Positions 1-8,678 are shown, numbered from the stretch's first letter. The stretch is 64,000 nt of DNA from DATKPE01 sp035524335 (GCA_035524335.1 DATKPE010000056.1:28909-92908); one strand, 5' to 3'. Notes: generated by a model not told the origin, from the sequence alone. Translations and numbers: made by a program.

Positions 1-1
1 G

Positions 2-490
2 CTGGTCGACCTGGGAACCTTTTACTGGACCGGGCTCGGTTCGGCGCGTTTTGCGGTCGTGGTGAGCAATTTCGGTGCCGACGTTTCTCCCAGCGGCTCG
101 GTCACGGAACTCAACGGCACCGAGGTGAGCAGTTTCCAGTCGTTCTCGCCGCCGACTATTTTCAAGCTCGGCTTTGCCATGGATCCCATCGAAGACGAGC
201 ATAACCGGCTGACCACCTCGCTCGAGCTCCATCATCCCAACGACAACGCCGAAAATCTCCACCTCGGGCTCGAATATCAGTGGGAACGCTGGCTCTGGCT
301 GAGAGGCGGTCTGATGAGAACCATCGGACAGCGGCTCCTGGAGGCGGACAACAGCGCGTCGGGGGACCTGACGCTCGGCCTCGGCGTCGCGATCCCCACC
401 TCGTTCTCCGAGGTGCACTTTGATTATGCCTATGCGAACTTCAACGAGCTCGGCAGTGTTCATCGAATATCCATCGGTCTCAACTTCTGA
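2..490 (+). CDS. PorV/PorQ-like outer-membrane barrel protein, 5' partial
   Basis: The reading frame is open from base 2 to the TGA at 488-490, so the start lies left of the window and about 162 C-terminal residues are seen. The visible part begins DLGTFYWTG and SARFAVVVSNFGAD, the segment in which PorV/PorQ (UPF0164-type) barrels describe a strand ending in a NFG turn. It continues with alternating hydrophobic/aromatic strands (LEYQWERWLWLRGGL, VHFDYAYANF) and ends in a terminal aromatic (GLNF), as outer-membrane barrels do. In Bacteroidota such proteins are partners of the type IX secretion system. That role is inferred from family resemblance. The lipoprotein gene starts 4 nt downstream, so they are probably co-transcribed. 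Confidence 0.6.
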   Translation: MVDLGTFYWTGLGSARFAVVVSNFGADVSPSGSVTELNGTEVSSFQSFSPPTIFKLGFAMDPIEDEHNRLTTSLELHHPNDNAENLHLGLEYQWERWLWLRGGLMRTIGQRLLEADNSASGDLTLGLGVAIPTSFSEVHFDYAYANFNELGSVHRISIGLNF

Positions 491-493
491 CCC

Positions 494-1708
494 ATGCTCA
501 CAACCTTTTCGAAAATAAGCGGTGTCCTGGGCGTCCTGCTCGCTCTCTGGTGCATGGGGTGCGAACAGCGGATACCCATCGGCCCATTTCAGAATGTTCC
601 TCCCGCAACGAATACCACCGATACGACCTATGCGGAGGTCTATCCGCCGATCAGCGGCTATGAGGTGGGCGGATTCCAGGATCCGCGGGCCGTCATGGTC
701 GGCAACGACCAGCTCATTTATGTCTGCGATTATGCGCGGAACGAAGTCATCATGTTCGACGCCGGCGGACGTGTCCTCACCAGCCGGAAGATCATGCACC
801 CGATCTCGATCGCGCAGAATTCCAAGCTCGACCTGTACGTCGGCGCCGAGACGATAGCGCCGAACGGCGTCGACACCGTCGGGGCCATCTACCGGATTTT
901 CCTCGCACGGTTTGATACCACGTATGTCGCCGGTTACGATACGACGATTGTGCTCGGGGATACGGTGATCCTGCCGGTGTACAGGGACACCTCCCTTTTT
1001 GCGGACCATCACCTCGATGTGGCGAGGAGCAGGATCGTCTGGAAAGAACCCGGCCACCCGGCCCGGCGTTTCCCCGGCATCGCGATCCTGCCCGGCAACG
1101 AATATCTTGCCGCCCGCTCTGGGCCGGATAATTCAAGTTTTGTCGATCCCGACAACAGGGTCCTTCATTTTACCCCCGGCGACACGCTCTACTCGCCCAT
1201 CGGCGACCTCCTCACGCCGCCGTCGGGTGGCACGTCGATCGTCGATATACGGTTCCTGACGGGAATCATGGTCTTCCCCGGCACACGGAACTTCCTCGTC
1301 ACGCAATCGACCAGCGGCGTTGTCTATGGGGCCATTCTCCTCACCTGGACCAACACCTCGACACAGCAGGGGTGGATTCCGACCTACGATCCCGCCGATC
1401 CCATTCAGCGCGGAGCGGATATCATCAAACCATATCGTTTCCGGGACGCCGTGGCGGCGGCTTACGACAACAAACGCCGGGAGCTGTATATTCTCGACGC
1501 CGGTCTGGACAGCGTCATGAAATTCAACAGCCGCGGACAGCAGAAAGAGGAGTCGTTCGGCCGCTACCTCACCGGAAGCCAGGGCCTGCCCGCCCTGAGC
1601 GGCCCGATGGGGATCGCCTATTCGAACGACTGTACGCTCTATATCATCGATACCGGCAACAAACTGCTCCGCCGATTCAGAATCGCCTCGCAGACCAACT
1701 GCTTCTGA
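494..1708 (+). CDS. Secreted lipoprotein with NHL/beta-propeller-like repeats
   Basis: 404 residues. The N-terminus is a hydrophobic signal (residues 8-19) ending in a Cys at residue 23 (C-M-G-C), an imperfect lipobox, so it is likely a lipoprotein. The body contains segments typical of NHL-type propeller blades: FQDPRAVMVGNDQLIYVCDY, NEVIMFDAGGRV, RRELYILDAGLDSVMKF and GPMGIAYSNDCTLYIIDTG. No catalytic motif is seen. It starts 4 nt after the barrel gene and ends 16 nt before the DUF1028 gene, which suggests one operon of envelope proteins. Binding or scaffolding at the cell surface is an inference; the substrate is unknown. Confidence 0.6.
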   Translation: MLTTFSKISGVLGVLLALWCMGCEQRIPIGPFQNVPPATNTTDTTYAEVYPPISGYEVGGFQDPRAVMVGNDQLIYVCDYARNEVIMFDAGGRVLTSRKIMHPISIAQNSKLDLYVGAETIAPNGVDTVGAIYRIFLARFDTTYVAGYDTTIVLGDTVILPVYRDTSLFADHHLDVARSRIVWKEPGHPARRFPGIAILPGNEYLAARSGPDNSSFVDPDNRVLHFTPGDTLYSPIGDLLTPPSGGTSIVDIRFLTGIMVFPGTRNFLVTQSTSGVVYGAILLTWTNTSTQQGWIPTYDPADPIQRGADIIKPYRFRDAVAAAYDNKRRELYILDAGLDSVMKFNSRGQQKEESFGRYLTGSQGLPALSGPMGIAYSNDCTLYIIDTGNKLLRRFRIASQTNCF

Positions 1709-1724
1709 TCAGGAACAGGTCTTC

Positions 1725-2810
1725 ATGAGAGTATTTTCCATTATTCTCCTGATTGCCGTCTGTGGACCGGTCGCGACCGCACAGGCGCAATCCCCGCCCA
1801 ATCCAGCCACTCTCACCCTCATCGGATACGATTCCCTCACGGGTGAACTGGGTGTTGCCGTCGCTTCCCAGAGAATCGCCTCCGGCGCCGTCGTCCCGGC
1901 CGCCAGGGGGGGGATCGCGGCTCTCGCCATCACCAGCTCGTCCCAGCCCTCTTCCGCCTCCGTCTGGCTTGGCATGATCGCAGGAGGGGCATCCTCGCAT
2001 CAATCGCTCGATTCCGTCAGCGTGCGCGATCCGGCTGTTACGGCACACGCGGTCGGGGCGGTTGACGGACACGGAATTTCCTTTGCCCGCGCCGGTGACA
2101 ACAGCCGGTCTCTTTCGGGTGCTGTTGCGGGTGACGGGTATTGCGTTCTCGCCGAGAATCTTCCCACCCAGCCGGTTCTCGCGGTGATGGTCTCAGCATA
2201 CCGGGAAGCGGGTTCCGGATTTCCCGAGAGGCTTCTGAACGCGCTTGAAACGGCGGCGACGGCCTCGGGGCTCAGGTACGCGTCCGCCGCACTGCTTGTT
2301 GTCGCTCCCAGGATCGGCTATGGACCGGACGGTGACCGCTTTGTCGATCTCCGGGTGGACGACGATTCTCTCCCTCTTGTCCGACTACGGCGGCTGTTCG
2401 GATCCTGGTCGGCGGTCTCGCTGGACGATGCCGGCTGGCGGATAGTGGACGATCTGAATGCTCAGCGGCAGTTCGATGCGGCGCGTGAAGCGCTCAAGCG
2501 GATCGTCGCCGGACTGAACGAGGAACTGCGGCGGCACCCGGACGATCCGACGGCTCTCGCGCGGATCGCCCGCCAGCTGGCGGTCCACGACGTCGACGCC
2601 GGACGGGCACTTGAACTGGCCCTGCGGGCCGAAAAAATGTCCCCTGCAGATCCTGATATACTCGACGCCGAGGCCGAATGCTATTTTCACCTGAAGCGGT
2701 ACGACGATGCGATCGCGACGGCGTCGCGGACTGTGGCGATCGATCCGTCGAATGAATATTATCAGAATCAGCTTCAGAAGTTCCGTGCGGCCCGACAGCA
2801 GGGCAGATAG
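1725..2810 (+). CDS. DUF1028 (Ntn-hydrolase-like) protein with C-terminal TPRs
   Basis: 361 residues. Residues 1-22 form a signal peptide (MRVFSIILLIAVCGPVATAQA). Residues 26-235 match the DUF1028 pattern: TLIGYDSLTGELGVAVASQ near the start, GGIAALAITSSSQP, and GPDGDRFVDLRVDDD near the end. DUF1028 belongs to the Ntn-hydrolase fold group but its reaction is not established. Residues about 240-355 are helical and TPR-like (YDDAIATASRTVAIDPSNEYY). Fusion of DUF1028 to a C-terminal helper module is common in the family. A secreted or periplasmic location follows from the signal peptide. It probably lies in the same operon as the two genes upstream. Confidence 0.75.
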   Translation: MRVFSIILLIAVCGPVATAQAQSPPNPATLTLIGYDSLTGELGVAVASQRIASGAVVPAARGGIAALAITSSSQPSSASVWLGMIAGGASSHQSLDSVSVRDPAVTAHAVGAVDGHGISFARAGDNSRSLSGAVAGDGYCVLAENLPTQPVLAVMVSAYREAGSGFPERLLNALETAATASGLRYASAALLVVAPRIGYGPDGDRFVDLRVDDDSLPLVRLRRLFGSWSAVSLDDAGWRIVDDLNAQRQFDAAREALKRIVAGLNEELRRHPDDPTALARIARQLAVHDVDAGRALELALRAEKMSPADPDILDAEAECYFHLKRYDDAIATASRTVAIDPSNEYYQNQLQKFRAARQQGR

Positions 2811-2839
2811 CCAATCCCTGCGGAAATGACACCCGCGTC

Positions 2840-3418
2840 ATGATGCATCTTCCCGTTACCGCGTTCGTCGAACCGATGAAAATCGGTTATCCCGGCATAC
2901 TGATCGGCGCTCTTCTGCTCTTTTTCGGGAGGAAGCTGTTCTGGTTCGGGATCGCCGTGGTCGGCTTTTACATCGGCATGTCCTTTGCCGATGCCGTGGG
3001 ATTTGCCGGCGAAGGGCTGGGGGGGATCCTGGTCGGCATTGCAGCCGGGGTACTGGGCGTGCTGGTTCTCTACGCGCTCCAGAAACTCGCGCTGAGCATC
3101 CTCGGATTCTGCGCGGGCGTCTACCTGACGTTCATGCTGATGCACCGGCTCCAGTTCGATGTGACCTGGGCGTGGCTTCTGGGGGGCGGCCTGGCGGGGC
3201 TGATTGTGGCGAGCGTCTTTTTTCACACCGCGGTGATCATTCTCACAGCCGTGTTCGGGGCATTCTGCATCGTGCGGGAACTCCCCGGCGGGACGGAATC
3301 CCAGTCGGTGGTATTTCTCCTCCTCGTCCTGGCGGGAGTCTATGTCCAGAATTCGATGCGCAAGGGGCACGGAAAGGGGGAGCGCAAGGGGGCCGGTTCA
3401 TCCGAATCGGAAGGGTGA
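2840..3418 (+). CDS. Multi-pass membrane protein, DUF4203/TMEM198-like
   Basis: 192 residues with roughly six to seven hydrophobic segments between residues 14 and 172, many rich in Gly (GLGGILVGIAAGVLGVLVLY, LLGGGLAGLIVASVFF). The Gly-rich repeated helices and a short polar C-terminus (KGHGKGERKGAGSSESEG) resemble DUF4203/TMEM198-like proteins. No enzyme motif is seen. Two adjacent ATG codons (2840, 2843) can serve as start. The gene lies 29 nt after the DUF1028 gene and could be the last gene of that operon. Function unknown; localisation to the inner membrane is inferred. Confidence 0.6.
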   Translation: MMHLPVTAFVEPMKIGYPGILIGALLLFFGRKLFWFGIAVVGFYIGMSFADAVGFAGEGLGGILVGIAAGVLGVLVLYALQKLALSILGFCAGVYLTFMLMHRLQFDVTWAWLLGGGLAGLIVASVFFHTAVIILTAVFGAFCIVRELPGGTESQSVVFLLLVLAGVYVQNSMRKGHGKGERKGAGSSESEG

Positions 3419-3451
3419 CAGGGCAGGGTGGGGAAGGGCGGAATCCGGCAG

Positions 3452-3482
3452 TTGCAAGTCAGAACGGAAATATGTACATTAT
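3452..3482 (+). promoter_or_regulatory. Promoter TTG-N20-TACATTAT for tRNA-Ser
   Basis: TTG at 3452-3454, exactly 20 nt, then TACATTAT at 3475-3482. It fits the -33/-7 promoter seen repeatedly in this window. A start near 3489 would lie about 16 nt before the mature tRNA 5' end. Confidence 0.55.
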
Positions 3483-3504
3483 TTTTTTTAGCCGCATGTC
3501 CTCC

Positions 3505-3597
3505 GGAGAGGTGGGTGAGTGGCTTAAACCAGCGGTTTGCTAAACCGCCGTAGGGGGTAAACTTCTACCGAGAGTTCAAATCTCTCCCTCTCCGCCA
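3505..3597 (+). tRNA. tRNA-Ser (anticodon GCT)
   Basis: A class II tRNA with a long variable arm. The acceptor stem GGAGAGG (3505-3511) pairs with CCTCTCC near the 3' end, followed by discriminator G and an encoded CCA (3595-3597). The anticodon stem GCGGT/ACCGC encloses loop TTGCTAA, with anticodon GCT at 3539-3541, reading AGC/AGT codons. The T arm contains GAGAGTTCAAATCTCTC. The variable arm is TAGGGGGTAAACTTCTA, as expected for Ser. Its own promoter lies upstream and a terminator 40 nt downstream. Confidence 0.95.
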
Positions 3598-3636
3598 CGT
3601 GGTATCAGCAGGTCTGTTCACTGGCAAACCCAAACC

Positions 3637-3662
3637 ATCCCCGAAGCGGGGATTTTTTTTTA
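3637..3662 (+). terminator. Rho-independent terminator after tRNA-Ser
   Basis: The perfect 7-bp stem ATCCCCG/CGGGGAT (3637-3643 and 3647-3653) has a 3-nt loop and is followed by an uninterrupted T run to 3661. It should end the tRNA-Ser transcript just before gltX. Confidence 0.85.
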
Positions 3663-3672
3663 TCTTTGTGAA

Positions 3673-5145
3673 ATGAACAACGGACAGCGGCAGGTGCGGG
3701 TGCGGTTCGCTCCGAGTCCAACCGGCTACCTTCATGTCGGAGGTCTGCGCACGGCCCTGTACAATTTCCTGTTTGCACGTCACACGGGCGGAGTTTTTAT
3801 CCTGAGGATCGAAGACACCGACCGGTCGCGATACGTCGAAGGCGCGGTCGAAAATCTGATCGCCACCCTCGGATGGGCCGGACTGTCGTTCGACGAGGGC
3901 CCGGGGAAGGGCGGAGCGTACGGTCCGTATGTCCAGTCGGAGCGGCTTGACATTTACCGGAAGCACGCCGGCCGGCTTGTGGAGGAAGGAAAGGCGTACT
4001 ATTGTTTCTGCGCGCCCGAGCGGCTGGAACAGATGCGGAAACGGCAGGAAGCCGAAAAGCTTCCGTTCAAATATGATCGCGAGTGTCTCCGGCTTGCCCC
4101 TGCTGAGTCGGCGGCGAAACTTCAGCGCGGGGAACCGCATGTCATCCGGCTGAAGGTGCCCGACGGACGGGCGATCCGCTTTGCGGACATCATCCGGGAA
4201 TCGGTCGAGATCGACGCCGAACGGATCGACGATCAGGTTCTTCTGAAATCCGACGGGTATCCGACGTATCATCTGGCCAATGTGGTCGACGATCACCTGA
4301 TGGGGGTGACGCATGTCATTCGCGGGGAGGAATGGCTTTCGAGCACGCCGAAACATGTCATTCTGTATGAATATTTCGGATGGGATCTGCCGGTGTTTGC
4401 CCATCTTCCACTTCTCCTCAACCCAGACCGTTCCAAGCTGAGCAAGCGTCAGGGGGATGTCGCGGTGGAGGAATACAGGCGGAAGGGATATCTTCCGGAA
4501 GCGCTCGTTAACTTTGTGGCGTTTCTCGGCTGGAATCCGGGCGGGACGAAGGAAATTTATTCGATCGACGAGCTGATCGGTGAATTTACCCTCGATAAGG
4601 TGAACAAATCGGGGGCGATCTTCAATCTTGAAAAACTGAACTGGCTCAATTTCGAACATCTCCGGACAAAGCCGGCGGCCGAGGTGCTCGCCGCGCTCCG
4701 GAGGGAACTTGCCGGATCACGGTTCAGCGGACAGACCTTTGAGGATGCCTATCTTATCTCCGTGATCGGTGCGATGAGGGAACGGGTCACGTCGGTTGCA
4801 GATTTCATCCTCAAGAGCCCCTATTTCTTCGGACAGCCTGAATCGTACGAACAGGAGGCGGTCAGAAAAAGATGGAATGCCCGCTCCCCGCAGGTCCTGA
4901 CGGCTCTCGCCCGGGAATTCTCCCGGATCCCGCCGGGATCGGGAAAAGAGGCGTTCGAGGAAGCCCTGCACCGGACTGCGGCGGCGGAACAGGTCCCCAA
5001 CGGCGAACTGATACACCCTTTGAGGCTGGCGGTTTCGGGTGTGAGCGGAGGCCCGGGGGTTTTCGACATAGTTGCGATCATCGGTCCCGCCGAAACCATC
5101 GGCCGGATCCGGAATGCGATTGAAAGGATCCCAGCACAGCCATGA
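3673..5145 (+). CDS. gltX: Glutamyl-tRNA synthetase
   Basis: 490 residues, normal for the family. It charges tRNA-Glu with glutamate in the cytoplasm. The class I signature is clear: RFAPSPTGYLHVGG with the HIGH-equivalent HVGG at residues 21-24, and the KMSKS-equivalent KLSKR at about 255-259. The catalytic segment LRIEDTDRSR near residue 40 is also typical. A TATCTTTG box, a perfect match to the Bacteroidetes -7 element, lies at 3661-3668, only 4 nt before the ATG. No TTG is found at the -33 position because the tRNA terminator occupies it. The stop overlaps the start of glnS (ATGA at 5142-5145), so the two synthetases are translationally coupled. Confidence 0.97.
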   Translation: MNNGQRQVRVRFAPSPTGYLHVGGLRTALYNFLFARHTGGVFILRIEDTDRSRYVEGAVENLIATLGWAGLSFDEGPGKGGAYGPYVQSERLDIYRKHAGRLVEEGKAYYCFCAPERLEQMRKRQEAEKLPFKYDRECLRLAPAESAAKLQRGEPHVIRLKVPDGRAIRFADIIRESVEIDAERIDDQVLLKSDGYPTYHLANVVDDHLMGVTHVIRGEEWLSSTPKHVILYEYFGWDLPVFAHLPLLLNPDRSKLSKRQGDVAVEEYRRKGYLPEALVNFVAFLGWNPGGTKEIYSIDELIGEFTLDKVNKSGAIFNLEKLNWLNFEHLRTKPAAEVLAALRRELAGSRFSGQTFEDAYLISVIGAMRERVTSVADFILKSPYFFGQPESYEQEAVRKRWNARSPQVLTALAREFSRIPPGSGKEAFEEALHRTAAAEQVPNGELIHPLRLAVSGVSGGPGVFDIVAIIGPAETIGRIRNAIERIPAQP

Positions 5146-6830
5146 AAAACGACAACCCCGCGGCGATCCCCGAGCGGACGAACTTCATCAAAGAGATCAT
5201 CGAGGATGATCTGAAAACCGGCAAGTATGACGGCAGGGTTCATACCCGGTTTCCCCCGGAGCCGAACGGCTATCTTCACATCGGGCATGCGAAATCGATC
5301 TGTCTGAATTTCGGCGTCGCGGCGGACTACCACGGACAGACGAACCTCCGTTTTGACGATACAAACCCGAGCAAGGAGGAGACGGAATACGTCGAATCGA
5401 TCATGGAGGATGTCCGCTGGCTCGGGTTCAACTGGGATGAGCGACTTTACTACGCCTCCGACTATTTTCAGCAGTTGTACGACTACGCCGTCCAGCTGAT
5501 CAGAAAAGGGAAGGCCTTCGTCTGTGATCTCACCGGCGACCAGGTCCGGGAATACCGGGGAACACTCACCGAGCCGGGGAAGGAAAGCCCCTATCGCAAC
5601 CGTTCGATTGAGGAAAATCTGACGCTTTTCGAACGGATGAAGAACGGGGAATTTCCGGACGGCTCGCGGACCCTTCGCGCCCGGATTGACATGGCTTCGC
5701 CCAATCTGAATCTCCGGGATCCGGTCATGTACCGCATCCTCCGGGCAACCCATCACCGGACGGGAGACCGCTGGTGCATTTATCCGATGTACGACTGGGC
5801 GCACGGTCTCTGCGACTCCATCGAACGCATCACCCATTCGATCTGTACGCTTGAATTTGAAGATCACCGTCCGCTCTACGACTGGTTTCTGATCGAACTT
5901 GGCGTCTACAGACCCCAGCAGATCGAATTCGCGCGGCTGAACCTGTCGTACACCGTCATGAGCAAGCGCAAGCTGCTCCAGCTGGTGCAGGAGGGGCATG
6001 TCCGCGGGTGGGACGACCCGCGGATGCCGACCATCTCCGGTCTTCGCCGTCGCGGGTACACACCGGAGGCAATCCGGCTGTTCGCCGACAAGGTCGGGGT
6101 CGCCCGGCGCGACAATACCATCGATGTCTCCCTTCTCGAATACAGCATCCGTGACGATCTCAACCGGCGGGCAGTCCGTCTCATGGCGGTCCTCCGGCCG
6201 ATCCGTCTCGTCATCGACAATTATCCCGACGGCGCGGTGGAAGAGCTGGATGCCCAGAACAACCCCGAAGATTCCTCGATGGGGAGCCGTAAAATCATGT
6301 TTTCGCGGACGTTGTACATCGACCGGGATGATTTCCGGGAAGATCCGCCGCCGAAATATTTCCGGCTCGCGCCCGGGACCGAAGTCAGACTCCGGTACGC
6401 CTACATCGTCACCTGCACATCGTTTGTGAAGGATCCCGCCACCGGGAATGTGACCGAAGTGCACTGCACGTACGATCCCGAAACCCGGAGCGGAGGGGCA
6501 CATGCCCAGCGGAAGGTGAAAGGGACGATACACTGGGTCTCTGCGGCGCATGCGGTGGAGGCCGAAGTGCGGCTTTACGACAGGCTGTTTACCGTGGAAG
6601 AGCCCGACGGAGAGGAATGGCGGAAATTTCTGAATCCCGCATCGCTTGAAATTCTCTCCTCCTGCAAGGCGGAACTGGCGCTGGCGGGGGCGAAGCCGCT
6701 CGACCGGTTTCAGTTCGAACGGGTCGGCTATTTCTGCACCGACCGGGATTCCACCCCGGAACGGCTTGTCTTCAACAGGACCGTTCAACTGCGGGACACG
6801 TGGGCGAAAGTACAGCAAAAATCGGTTTAA
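5142..6830 (+). CDS. glnS: Glutaminyl-tRNA synthetase
   Basis: 562 residues. It attaches glutamine to tRNA-Gln. The N-terminal catalytic domain carries RFPPEPNGYLHIGHAKS with HIGH at residues 46-49, and the KMSKS-equivalent is VMSKRKL at about 272-278. The segment LRFDDTNPSKE and the C-terminal two-barrel anticodon-binding region (from about residue 340, with the typical EVRLRYAY) are complete. It overlaps gltX by 4 nt. Having glnS next to gltX suggests that Gln-tRNA is made directly and not through transamidation; that is an inference, as gatCAB could lie elsewhere. Confidence 0.97.
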   Translation: MKNDNPAAIPERTNFIKEIIEDDLKTGKYDGRVHTRFPPEPNGYLHIGHAKSICLNFGVAADYHGQTNLRFDDTNPSKEETEYVESIMEDVRWLGFNWDERLYYASDYFQQLYDYAVQLIRKGKAFVCDLTGDQVREYRGTLTEPGKESPYRNRSIEENLTLFERMKNGEFPDGSRTLRARIDMASPNLNLRDPVMYRILRATHHRTGDRWCIYPMYDWAHGLCDSIERITHSICTLEFEDHRPLYDWFLIELGVYRPQQIEFARLNLSYTVMSKRKLLQLVQEGHVRGWDDPRMPTISGLRRRGYTPEAIRLFADKVGVARRDNTIDVSLLEYSIRDDLNRRAVRLMAVLRPIRLVIDNYPDGAVEELDAQNNPEDSSMGSRKIMFSRTLYIDRDDFREDPPPKYFRLAPGTEVRLRYAYIVTCTSFVKDPATGNVTEVHCTYDPETRSGGAHAQRKVKGTIHWVSAAHAVEAEVRLYDRLFTVEEPDGEEWRKFLNPASLEILSSCKAELALAGAKPLDRFQFERVGYFCTDRDSTPERLVFNRTVQLRDTWAKVQQKSV

Positions 6831-6878
6831 CAGCATGTTTTCTCCCGACTGAGGGATGGTCCGGAACCCGGATTCTCC

Positions 6879-6909
6879 TTGACTCTGGCGGTCTGAACAG
6901 GTATATTTA
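6879..6909 (+). promoter_or_regulatory. Promoter TTG-N20-TATATTTA for folB operon
   Basis: TTG at 6879-6881, 20 nt, then TATATTTA at 6902-6909. The expected start, near 6915, leaves only about 6 nt before the folB ATG at 6921, so the leader would be very short and without a Shine-Dalgarno site. Confidence 0.55.
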
Positions 6910-6920
6910 ACAGAATTTCC

Positions 6921-7289
6921 ATGCCGACCGACGTTATCCGCATCTCCAACGCGTCTTTTTATGCCTATCACGGTGTTGCATCGGATGAGCAGAACCTCGG
7001 CGGTAAATTTGAAATCGATCTCGAACTCCTGGCCGACCTTTCCCTCGCGAAGGGGAGCGACGACTTGCGGCAGACAGTCAATTACGAAGCGGTGTACGCG
7101 CTCATACAACGAATCGTCACATCAAAAAAATTCTACCTTCTGGAAGCGCTTGCACATACCATCGCCGGCGGCATCCTTCAGACCTTTCCGATCATCAGAT
7201 CGGTCAGGGTCACGGTCCGCAAACCCCATCCGCCTGTAAAAGGAGTGGTCGATTTTGTGGAGGTTGAGGTCACCCAACAGCAGGAATGA
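6921..7289 (+). CDS. folB: Dihydroneopterin aldolase
   Basis: 122 residues, full length for FolB. It converts 7,8-dihydroneopterin to 6-hydroxymethyl-dihydropterin and glycolaldehyde in folate synthesis. The opening IRISNASFYAYHGVASDEQNLGGKFEIDLEL is the characteristic FolB strand-turn with the conserved YHGV; NYEAVYALIQRIV and LLEALAHTIAGGIL follow, and the C-terminal VRKPHPPVKGVVDFVEVEV carries the conserved KP segment. folK starts 3 nt downstream, so consecutive pathway steps are encoded together. Confidence 0.95.
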   Translation: MPTDVIRISNASFYAYHGVASDEQNLGGKFEIDLELLADLSLAKGSDDLRQTVNYEAVYALIQRIVTSKKFYLLEALAHTIAGGILQTFPIIRSVRVTVRKPHPPVKGVVDFVEVEVTQQQE

Positions 7290-7292
7290 GCC

Positions 7293-7793
7293 ATGAATCG
7301 CGTGTACATCGGCATAGGGTCAAATCTGGGAGACCGGCTGCAGAACCTGTCGAAAGCGCTTGAACGTCTGGAGGATGTCTGCGACATCGTCACCGTGTCG
7401 TCCGTCTACGAAACCGAACCGGTCGGATTCTCTTCACCCAACATGTTTCTCAACATGGCGGTGGCGGGAGAGACCGCGCTCGATCCCTCGGAACTGCTCG
7501 AACAGTTGAAGGAAATCGAGGATGAACTCGGCCGGCGGCGGGATTCCCACAATAAGGACCGTGAAATCGATCTCGATATCCTTCTCTACGAGGGCATGAT
7601 CTACAGGAACAGCATGGTGACCATTCCGCATCCGGAAATGGCGCATCGGCGGTTTGTGCTGGTCCCGCTTGCGGAAATAGCACCGGATGCCGTCCATCCG
7701 GTGAAAAATGAAACGATCCAGGCGCTCCTGGAGCAGTGTCCGGTACAATCGGTTGTTGTGAGGACCAAACATCAGTTATCCCTTATTCACTAG
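7293..7793 (+). CDS. folK: 6-hydroxymethyl-dihydropterin pyrophosphokinase
   Basis: 166 residues. It transfers pyrophosphate from ATP to the FolB product. The N-terminal VYIGIGSNLGDRLQNL is the signature of HPPK, and GRRRDSHNKDREIDLDILLYEG contains the metal-binding DxD (DLDIL) and the basic segment that closes over ATP. IPHPEMAHRRFVLVPLAEIAPD is the conserved C-terminal motif. It sits directly between folB and a deoxynucleoside kinase gene, all in the same direction with gaps of 3 and 15 nt. Confidence 0.96.
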   Translation: MNRVYIGIGSNLGDRLQNLSKALERLEDVCDIVTVSSVYETEPVGFSSPNMFLNMAVAGETALDPSELLEQLKEIEDELGRRRDSHNKDREIDLDILLYEGMIYRNSMVTIPHPEMAHRRFVLVPLAEIAPDAVHPVKNETIQALLEQCPVQSVVVRTKHQLSLIH

Positions 7794-7808
7794 TTCTGGC
7801 GTTACCCC

Positions 7809-8483
7809 GTGCCCTCATCGCTTCAGGAACTCATCGACCGCTCCGAGATCCGCCATATCGCCATCGAAGGCGTCATCGGTGCCGGCAAAACCAGCCTCGC
7901 GAACAAACTCTCCGAGGTGCTCTCGGCGAAGCTGGTCGTGGAAAAATTCGAGGAGAATCCCTTCCTTCCGAAATTCTACGAGGATCCCCAGCGCTTTGCA
8001 TTTCAGACCCAGCTCTTCTTCCTCCTCAGCCGGTTCAAGCAACAGCAGGAGCTGATTCAGGCCGATCTCTTCCACCGGTTTCTCATCACCGATTATATCT
8101 TTGAAAAGGATAAAATCTTCGCGTACCTGAATCTGGAGGACGATGAGCTCAAGCTCTACGAAACCGTGATGTCGGCAATCGAGCATACCGTCCCGACCCC
8201 CGATCTCGTGGTCTACATCCAGAGCAGTGTACAGCGCCTCATGGCGAATATCCGCCTGCGCGGCCGGGAATTCGAACGGAACATGCACGAGGAATATATC
8301 CGCGATCTGAATGAAGCCTACAATTACTTTTTTTTCCGATACAAATCGGCACCCCTCCTGATCGTGAATGCGACGCAGATCGACTTTGTCCACAATCCCG
8401 ACGATTTCAACGATCTTCTCAAGGAAATATTCAGGCCTGCAAAGGCTCCCGTCGAATACTACAATCCCGCGTCGCATCCCTAG
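7809..8483 (+). CDS. Deoxynucleoside kinase family protein
   Basis: 224 residues from a GTG start; no ATG fits upstream of the P-loop. It probably phosphorylates deoxyadenosine and/or deoxyguanosine in nucleotide salvage; the exact substrate is not decided by sequence alone. The P-loop GVIGAGKTS is at residues 21-29. The segment KFEENPFLPKFYEDPQRFAFQTQLFFLLSRFKQQ and the R-rich lid (IRLRGREFERNM) are typical of the dCK/dGK family. An equivalent gene follows folK in many Bacteroidota, which supports one operon here. Confidence 0.88.
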   Translation: MPSSLQELIDRSEIRHIAIEGVIGAGKTSLANKLSEVLSAKLVVEKFEENPFLPKFYEDPQRFAFQTQLFFLLSRFKQQQELIQADLFHRFLITDYIFEKDKIFAYLNLEDDELKLYETVMSAIEHTVPTPDLVVYIQSSVQRLMANIRLRGREFERNMHEEYIRDLNEAYNYFFFRYKSAPLLIVNATQIDFVHNPDDFNDLLKEIFRPAKAPVEYYNPASHP

Positions 8484-8495
8484 GAGACAGACCGG

Positions 8496-8678
8496 ATGCT
8501 CAGATTTCTTCTCTGGTTTCTCCTCATTCTCCTTCTGCTCAGGATCATCCGGCTCGCGTTCGGCGGAAAACCCCGGCCGCCGGAGCGACCCTTGCGAAAA
8601 AACGGCGATTCATTCGATCATATCCAGGATGCGGACTTCGAAGATCTGACCCCGAAACCTCCGCCTCCGGCCGCCTGA
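8496..8678 (+). CDS. Small membrane protein, DUF4834-like
   Basis: 60 residues. One strongly hydrophobic helix (LRFLLWFLLILLLLRIIRLAF, first 21 residues after Met) is followed by a Pro/Arg-rich cytoplasmic tail ending in PKPPPPAA. A GGAG site lies 8 nt before the ATG, and the gene fits between the kinase gene (12 nt upstream) and the glycosyltransferase gene (the TGA is immediately followed by the next ATG). The size and layout resemble DUF4834 proteins of Bacteroidota. Function unknown. Confidence 0.6.
   Translation: MLRFLLWFLLILLLLRIIRLAFGGKPRPPERPLRKNGDSFDHIQDADFEDLTPKPPPPAA

Noticed and set aside
4821..7109. A 762-codon open frame on the minus strand across gltX, glnS and folB
   Set aside because: It is antisense to three clearly conserved genes and shows no domain of its own; GC-rich coding DNA often leaves such mirror frames open.
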